NCBI GenBank assembly: GCA_016748015.1
Contig: JAAOMT010000597.1
Span: forward strand, 262,351-326,350
Direction of reading: 5' to 3'
DNA from: Geosiphon pyriformis
Lineage: Eukaryota; Glomeromycota; Glomeromycetes; Archaeosporales; Geosiphonaceae
Length of the DNA: 64,000 nucleotides
Shown here: piece by piece, positions 57,058-64,000 of the stretch
Position numbering within the stretch: position 1 is the first letter of the stretch
How the letters are laid out: every line of letters begins with the position of its first letter
The notes under the pieces: model-generated
Told to the model about the DNA's origin: nothing
Databases searched by the model: none
Seen by the model: the letters and a program-made list of their open reading frames with translations, nothing else
Translations under genes and position numbers: made by a program

Positions 57058-57816
57058 TATTACAGATGATTATTTGGGGTCTCAAAACAAATAACAAACT
57101 CATAACTTGGTGTTTAATAACTAAATATAATTGGTAATATCTGAAGATTTTGATATCTGAAAATTTTGGTGGAGTTTTTTGTATAATAGACAAAGATTCA
57201 AAAGTTGTTTTATCTGTCACTTCCCAGAATTGCAATTCCATCAAAATTTTTTCTTAGCATGATAATCAGTAATTTTCTTAGTAAGCTATTCTCAATCTTT
57301 AAGTGTTCTATTCTTATTTCTGGGTCTTTTACCAATTACTTTGACATTGATAACTCTGTATATTTAATCTTTAATCAATTAGTAAATAATAATAAAAATA
57401 AAAGAAAAGAAAAGAAATAAAGAAATAAGCCAAGAGAAGAAAAAGTTAGTATTTTATTAATAGCCATGATCAAGAACTATTGTTCTAATGTGATCAAGTA
57501 TTGAATGCTATCAACATGAAATGTTGATAATGGAAAAAGCAATTTAGATAGTGAATAATTATTTATTAATATTAATAATTCTAATTAAGAAGTTTTAATA
57601 AGGAGGTCTTAGTATTGATTCTACTTGGGAATTCTGTCTTTTCTACTTTTAATGCTTTTGCTATATATACATAATTTGGGTTCTATAAGATCACTCACAT
57701 TTCCAAACAATGTGCTATAATTTTTCAAGTAATATGCTTATGTGTTAACTACTATTCTCTTATTGGTTTATCTGTTTTTTTTACTATTTTCTTGTATGCT
57801 TTTTCTATAAGTAATA
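57058..57816 (-). repeat. Element C 5' LTR
   Basis: TATTACAGATGATTATTTGG to TATAAGTAATA, followed by acac (57817-57820), which pairs it with the LTR at 13171. AGCAATGT-type U3, reduced. Confidence 0.9.
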
Positions 57817-58113
57817 ACACTCAAAATTAAGGATAACTTACCAGAAAATACTGGTTATCAAGCTGAGAAAAAAATTAATGAAATATAGATATTTTGAGAA
57901 GTGATGGACAACAAAGCATACCAACTTGAGAGTTGAGAAAACTAGAAACATTACACCAAAATATTAACATTGAATCTCTGTTTATTATACAAAAAACTCA
58001 ACCAAAACTTTTAAATTATAAAAACTTTTAGATATTATCAACTATATTAGCTATTGAACACCAAGTTACAGGTTTGTTATTTGTTTTCAGACCCCAAATA
58101 ATCATCTGTAATA
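57817..58113 (+). mobile_element. Solo LTR G, right part
   Basis: Completes the LTR cut by C. Reads GGATAACTTACCAG near its start, AACACCAAGTTACAGGTTTG (58048-58067) and ends TCATCTGTAATA. It contains an extra stretch at 57890-57955 (CATACCAACTTGAGAG...) not seen in other LTRs. Confidence 0.87.
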
Positions 58114-59102
58114 GTGTATGCCATTGGTACTAGTGGCAGTTGTTGTAATTGTAGTTGTGGTTGAAATTATTGCTGAGATGGTGGTTGTGGCTGTTGTTAT
58201 TATTTGGCAATTGGGACAACTAGTGAATTTATCATAATTACTGAAGGTAAGTTTTAGGGAACAATAAAGATGGAATTTGAATTATTTGGGTTTGCTGGGT
58301 TTAAATAATCAGAGTTTAAATTTCCAGGTTTTTTGTAATTGGGTTTTGAATATTAATTTTCTGATTGCTATTTTCTTTTTCCTCAAAGTCTATTATTTTC
58401 CAAAAACTGATAGCTCCAAAATCTGGTGGTAGTGATAGTAATCAAAGTCCTAATGGTGTTGTTGATCATGAATTAAATCCCTTGAAATAATTACTGTAGG
58501 TTTCTAATAGTTTAGCTTTTTCCTGTTTATTTTGAAATAGGATTTTGACTAATAATGTTTTTGCATTTGCTGTGAATGTGCCTACTGATATTATGTTAAT
58601 AGTACTTTCAGTTGTGTAATAATATGATGGGTATATTGGTGATTTAACTCTTGGTTTCTTTTAGGTGAGTGATTGTATCTGCTTTGGAATTCCTCCTGAT
58701 GTTTGCAATCTTTTTTTTTCTTTGTTAGCAAAGATAATAGAAAATTTTTATTTAGTGTATTTTTTAATTTCTCTGTTTATTTCTATAATTAAAAGTGTAA
58801 ATAGATAGTTTTATAAAAATGTGGTATGCTGGAGTAATTCACTAAAAAAATTGTTAAAAACAGATTCTGGATTTCTTTGACCTTCTAAGTAGTATATAAT
58901 TCTTTTGTTGACATAACAATTGAAAGCTGATTTTGTTGACCAATTATTACTTGTCAGTTCAAGATAAGTGTGATAGTGGTAGAATAAAAATTTTGTGAAT
59001 TCCAAGTGGTTGGTTTCTGTTATTTCTGATTCTGCCACTGTTATAGATAGTTACTGTTGGTGCTGGTTTTCTGTTAAATTATATCTCACAAGAAACACCA
59101 AA
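58114..59102 (-). pseudogene. Element H: gag N-terminal part and PBS
   Basis: Open at 58811-59038: MAESEITETNHLEFTKFLFY, then WSTKSAFNCYVNKRIIYYLE. Further down are the VKSPIYPSYYYTTESTINII block and a Gln-rich stretch (58130-58200), joining the capsid part at 12490 across G and C. PBS at 59083-59100 reads TGGTGTTTCTTGTGAGAT in sense, decayed by C-to-T. Confidence 0.83.
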
Positions 59103-59996
59103 TGTTACAAGTGATTATTTGGATGGATAGAATAAATAACAAATCTGTAACTTGGTGCTTAATTGATATAATAGTGTTGATATCTGAAAGTTTTTGTGAT
59201 CTAAAGATTTTGGTTTAAGTTTTTTGTATAATGAACAGAGATTCAAGTGTTGTTTTATCTGTAGCCTCCCAGAATTGCAATTCCATCGAATTTTTTTTTT
59301 AGCATGGTGGCTGGTAATCTTCCTGGTAAGCTATTTTCAATTCTATAAGTGTTTTACTCTTGTTTTATGAATTTTTTACCAGTTTTTTTGATGTTAGTAA
59401 CTCTATGTATTAATCTTTAATCAATTAGTAAAATAATAAACAAAACAAAGAACAGAAAAGAAAAGAAAAAGATAAACCAAGGCAAAAAAGAGTTAATATC
59501 TTGTTAATAGCTGTGATCAAGAGCTATTGGTCTAGTGTAGTTAAGTATTGGCAATTATCAACATAAATTGTTGATAGTAAAAAGATGGATAATACTAGTA
59601 ATAATTATTTTTATTGATATTTGATGTTTCTATTTCAAGTCATAAAATACTATTATATGAAAAAATGAATATGGAATTGGAATTGGAGATTCTAAAACTA
59701 AGAATTCTGTTTTTTTTGTTCTTAATACTTTTGTTATATATACATATTTAATGTTCTACAAGATTTTACACATTCTTGAGCAATACTCCATAATTTTTCA
59801 AGCAATGCTTACATTATTGAGCAATATGCTGTAATTTCTGATAATGCTTTATATTGCTAAACAATGTGCCATAATTTTTGACAATATTTTATATTGCTAA
59901 GCAATGTGCTTATGTGCTAAATACTATTTTCTTATTGGTTTATTTTCTATCTGTTTTTTTTACTACTTTTTTTGTACTTTTTTTCTATAAGTAACA
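59103..59996 (-). repeat. Element H 5' LTR (right end of the retrotransposon stack)
   Basis: 894 bp, TGTTACAAGTGATTATTTGG to TATAAGTAACA. CTGTAACTTGGTGCTT at 59145-59160, both LTR stem-loops (about 59508-59532 and 59555-59580), TATA box near 59736 and a long AGCAATGT-type U3 (59765-59915). Its partner lies left of the window. The following bases gtat are one copy of the host target duplication. Confidence 0.9.
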
Positions 59997-62900
59997 GTAT
60001 TAAGCAAGATTTTATATTTGTAATTATATTTTTATTTGTAAAAAAAACACATTTAGAAGCAACAAATAATTTTTAAATTGCCAAATAATTATAAATTATA
60101 TATACAAGACAAAAAAATTGTGTTTAATATGCTTAAATATTAAATTATTAATAAAATATTAATTTAAATAAATATTTTTTATAATATACCTTCCATTATA
60201 TTATTATATCTATTTCTTTATTGGCCATTTTTCAAAAATATAATAATCAATTTTATCAAGTTTTTTTTATTATTATTGTCAAAGTTTGCCTTTAATATGG
60301 ATCATATAATTAATGTTATATTATTATTAAAATTGCTATTCAACAAAAAACTGTTATTTAATTTTAATACAATGTCTAGTATATACTCTGTTTTAAAGAA
60401 AATATGTATTCTAAAAGTTTATTTATTGTGTAAGAGTTGGAAAATAAAACTGTTTGAATAAATTAATAACTTACAATTCTTTTATTTTATTAATATTATC
60501 ATCCAAAAATTTTCTTTTTGTAAAATAATAGAATTTTTTTCTTAGATTTAATGTAGTATAAAGCATTACAGTTATATTTGTTTTAGAGTAATATTTAACC
60601 AACTTTTTTTTTACTGCTTTAATCATCATGACAAGTAATAGATTTAATATTAAATATGTTAAATAAATACAATTAAAATTATAATGTTTTATTAAATTTA
60701 TTATTATTAACTGTGTCTTTGACATAATTAATATTTGGACTATTTGAGTTATTAAATTCTATTATTTTGGATTTTAAATCTTTGATAATATTGAATAATA
60801 TTGACAATAAATTTATTTTGGTAAGTTGGAAAGTAAAATTATTATATATATATAGTTTTATATACTTTTTTAACTAATCATAATAATTAAACAAAGTAAT
60901 AATTAATAAACAAATAATATAAGTTATATCTTTTTTTAATTCCATCAAACTTAAACAAGTTTATAAACTTCAAACCAGACTTAAACCAAACTCAAACTTG
61001 TTAAAAAAATTCAATGCCAAATTTAAACCAAACCTATTTTGAAAAATTAGTTTGGTTTAAGTTTAGTTTATAATTCAAATTAAATTTAAATAACACCCAA
61101 AATTCAGTTCAGTTTAGTTTAATCAGAATTTTATATTAATCATAATTATAATTAATATTAATAATATACAATTATAATTTTAAATCTAACTATTTAAATT
61201 TGATCATTTAAATTACTAGCTCTTAGAAAAATAATATGTTAAATAAGTTTATAATTAAATTAATTAATTTAATATATATAAATAATTAATGTACTTAAAA
61301 TAATCTTAATATAATATATAAATCTTATATAATTTAGCTATATATATAGTTTTTTGTAAACTAAAAAAAGTATTAATTTTATACTAAACCAATTTTTTTT
61401 TATAGTTTTATAGTAAATAGTTGGTTATTTTCTTTATATTTTCTTTTTTTTCTTTAAGCTTTAAATATTTTTTATTAATATTTAAAGTATATAGTGTATT
61501 TTTTATTATTTTTCTAAATTTTCTATTATTTTTGGTCTTTTAATATGTATTATTAATATTTTATATTATGTCTTATTTTATTAAATAATCTGTTAATTTT
61601 ATTATCTAATTTTGTCTTTGTTATAGTGCTAATTAAATAATAAAAAATATCACATTATTTAAGATTAAATTTAAAAATAGTGTTTTAATTAATTAAATAT
61701 TTCTGTTATGTTTTTTTTATAAAATTCTTTATAATTTTTTATTTTTATTTTTAAAATAAGCTTTTAAACACCACATATTTTTAACAACTATTCAAAAAAT
61801 TTTGGTAATACTTTAATTAAATAGTTTATCTTCTGGTTTTAATTTATTTTTTGTGTCTTAAATATGAATTTGATTATTTTTTCTTATAAAAACTTATATT
61901 AAGCTAATTATTATTTAAAAATAAATAATAATAACATTTCTGTTTTTATTTTAACAATCTATTTAACATTTCTTTATTTTTTAGATTTGTCTTGTAATAT
62001 AGTGTCTGTATTATTAAATAAAATAGTTTAGTTGTTTAGTATTATAGAATTTTTTGTAATTAGTTTTGGTAAACACAAATTATGTCTTTTTTTTTCTAGT
62101 TTAACAAATAATATGTGTATTAATATAGATGTTTAGTGTTATCTTAACTGGCTTAAGTAATTGGCCACATGTAGTAAGAGCATAAATCATATTTAGTTTG
62201 AATTATTTAGTTTATTTCTATATATTAGATAGTAATTAAACTTTACTTATTAATATTAATAAAAAAAAATGTTTTAATACTGCTTAAAAATTTAATTATA
62301 GCCAAATTTTTTGTTATTTAAGTATTTTATATTATCAACTAAAAGCTTTTTTTTTAAAAAAAATATTATTTATTAAATTATAAAAAACTTTTTTAATTGG
62401 TTTTTTTTTAAACATATTATTATTAAAAATAGCTGTTAATTTTATTACAAAAAAGTTATTTATTTAAAAAATTATAAAATATAAAAAAAAGTTTTTTTTA
62501 TATATTTTTATGTAATTTTTAAAAAAAAATAGAATTGTTTTGTTATTATATAATTTATATATAATTTTGTAAATATTCAATGATATAATTTAAAATTTAA
62601 ATAAAATATATTAATAATAATAAAAATATAATTTTAAATTTTATTATTTATTAATAAATATTAATTAAAATTTTTTGTTTTTATACTAATTTGGTATTTT
62701 TGTTATAATAAATTGGTTTTAGTAAAATGATTTAAAAATTTTAAATTTTAATATAAAAAAAAACTTTTTTTCTCTTTTTAATTTTATAATTACAACCAAA
62801 GCAAAAAGTTTTAAATATTATTGTTTTTATTATAACTAATAAAATTTTAATAAGAGAAAATTTCTTTGTTATTAAAGCAGCTAAATAAAATGTTTTAACA

Positions 62901-64000
62901 ACTTTTTCTATAAATATTAATAATAAAAAGCTGTTTTTAATGACTTTTAAAATATTTTTTTTACTTTTGGCTAATGGTTTTTTTTTGTTAAAATTTTTTT
63001 CAAAAACACACTTAAATTAATTCCAATATTTTTTTTAAAAGCTTTAAAGTTTTTAATAACAAACTAATTAACAAATTGGTTTTTTTTATTTATTTTTTTA
63101 ATAATAATATTATTACTTTGTAAATGACTGAAAAAATTAAAAACTTTAAAAAACAGTAAAAGTTGTTTATATTTGCTATTGTATATTAAAATTTTTTATG
63201 GTTTTAGATAAAACTTTAGAAAATTTTTTTTTAATAGTAATTAGTTTTTTTTCTAATATAAGTAACAATAATAACAATATGTTTTTAAGATAAACCAAAA
63301 TTAATTATTATTGTATTATTAAATATAAGTGTTTTTTAACAAATTACTAGTTTTTAAAGCAAAACAATTTATTAAATTATCTAATTTTAAGAATTAAACT
63401 AATTAAATAGAAGTTAAATTAACTTTTTTTTTTTTTTTTTGGTATTATTTCTAATAATATTTAAGAAATAATTTTTAATTATCAAATAATTTTTAAGTAG
63501 ATGGTTTTATTTTGATATCTGATATTACTTTTAAAATTAAACTGGTCTTAATTATTTATTTATTTTATTTGCTGTTTGGTTTTATTAGATTTAAATTAGT
63601 TTTTAAAAACAATATTAAATTGTTTTGTATAGATTTTGTTTTTAAGACTTTTTTAATTATTGTTATTAAAATTTCTATTAGTAATTTTTTTTTTCTAATT
63701 ACACTTAAGATAATAAAATTTTCTGTAATAACTTTTGGTTTTTTATTTTTTATGTTTATATTTTATAATATTTCTCTTAGTATATTCTCTAATAATATTA
63801 AAAATACTTTTAATCTTTTGGTATTATTACTTTAATTAAATTAAAGTCTGTTGATTTGTGGTAATATATTATTATTAATTTTAAAAACTTTTTTTTTGTT
63901 GTTATTGTTTTTAATAATTGGTCTGTATTAATAAAAAAAACAATATTTATATACTTTTTTTTAACCAAAAAAGGATTATTATTTTAAAAAACACTTTTAA
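59997..64000. other. Very AT-rich DNA without recognisable genes
   Basis: About 4 kb dominated by TTTAAT/ATTAAA words, clearly poorer in G and C than the retrotransposon block. The open frames at 60276-60461 (+), 60471-60725 (-) and 63512-63835 (+) translate into Ile/Leu/Phe/Asn/Lys runs expected from composition alone, and I see no domain. I also see no LTR, tRNA or PBS. It is probably the flanking host DNA that H entered, or ancient mobile DNA decayed beyond recognition. Confidence 0.6.
60945..61130. repeat. Iterated AAACCAAACTTAAAC motif with inverted copy
   Basis: Several copies of a TTAAACCAAAC-like word on one strand (60975-61040) face GTTTGGTTTAAGTTT on the other (61050-61064). The arms AAATTTAAACCAAAC and GTTTGGTTTAAGTTT pair with one mismatch around a 17-bp loop. 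It stands out from the surrounding AT background. It may be the remains of a small foldback element. Confidence 0.45.

Larger units (their letters stand above)
13171..57816 (-). mobile_element. Element C: full-length family 1 retrotransposon, heavily interrupted
   Basis: The LTRs at 13171-13970 and 57058-57816 pair as one element because both are flanked by acac (13167-13170 and 57817-57820). About 8.2 kb of its own internal sequence remains in seven pieces: 13971-15309, 16119-19351, 29756-30848, 39314-39946, 49846-50363, 55716-57057 plus LTRs. Joined in mind, these follow the family 1 order without gaps. Interruptions are J, B, D (with K), E and F (with I). C itself sits inside solo LTR G. 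Its span of 44.6 kb is therefore mostly other elements. All its genes are pseudogenes. Confidence 0.9.

Noticed and set aside
1-59996. Repeat-induced point mutation (RIP) as the cause of the C-to-T decay
   Set aside because: The changes are spread over both strands and are clearest at CpG sites, and I see no CpA-specific bias by eye. Deamination of methylated CpG explains the data more simply, though a counted dinucleotide analysis would be decisive.
60471-60725. 84-codon minus-strand open frame
   Set aside because: Low-complexity composition in AT-rich DNA, no recognisable domain, no promoter or repeat relation.
63512-63835. 107-codon plus-strand open frame with hydrophobic character that could be a membrane protein
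   Set aside because: Composition is almost wholly Ile/Leu/Phe/Lys/Asn in very AT-rich DNA. TTT/TTA/ATT runs give such frames by chance, and no motif or homologous neighbour supports it.

Overview
The window is a stack of nested, decayed LTR retrotransposons of the Ty3/gypsy type, followed from about 60,000 by extremely AT-rich DNA with no recognisable gene. I see no ordinary host gene, rRNA, tRNA or CRISPR array. The host is a eukaryote with an AT-rich, repeat-dense, probably CpG-methylated genome. From memory, polyproteins like those of family 2 occur in arbuscular mycorrhizal fungi (Glomeromycotina); I could not check this and treat it as a weak inference.

Two families are present, and nearly all copies lie on the minus strand. 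Family 1 (elements B, C, E, F, H, about 10 kb each) is ordered LTR, PBS, gag (MAESE start, capsid, CCHC knuckle), retropepsin, a Cys-rich CxxC module, an acidic Asn/Ser linker, a five-motif dUTPase, RT, RNase H, a DDE integrase, an extra helical C-terminal tail, PPT, LTR. Family 2 (A and D, about 7.6 kb without insertions) is ordered gag with CCHC knuckle, a canonical -1 frameshift heptamer, retropepsin, a CxxC module, RT, RNase H, a DD35E integrase, a different C-terminal tail, LTR. Both families share the LTR ends TGTTACAG...CTGTAACA and the same predicted tRNA primer site, and mostly make 4-bp target-site duplications (TSDs).

Layout, outermost first. H starts left of the window and ends at 59,996; its pieces are 1-958, 1963-3748, 11411-12490 and 58114-59996. 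Inside H lie a divergent solo LTR L (959-1962), element A (3749-11410) and a reverse-oriented solo LTR G (12491-13170 plus 57817-58113). Element C (13171-57816) is inserted inside G. Inside C lie solo LTR J (15310-16118), B (19352-29755), D (30849-39313, itself holding solo LTR K at 35854-36693), E (39947-49845) and F (50364-55715, plus strand, itself holding solo LTR I at 52885-53718). The deepest chain is H > G > C > D > K, five levels.

All coding regions are broken by stops and frameshifts, mostly from C-to-T and G-to-A changes, many at former CpG sites. B is the best-preserved family 1 copy (intact DSG protease and dUTPase motifs I, II, III and V). A is the best-preserved family 2 copy (intact DSG and DD35E). 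E and D keep the YLDD reverse transcriptase box. No copy looks able to move by itself. The copies together still let the ancestral expression strategy be read: an apparent in-frame stop between the CxxC module and dUTPase in family 1, and a -1 frameshift in family 2.
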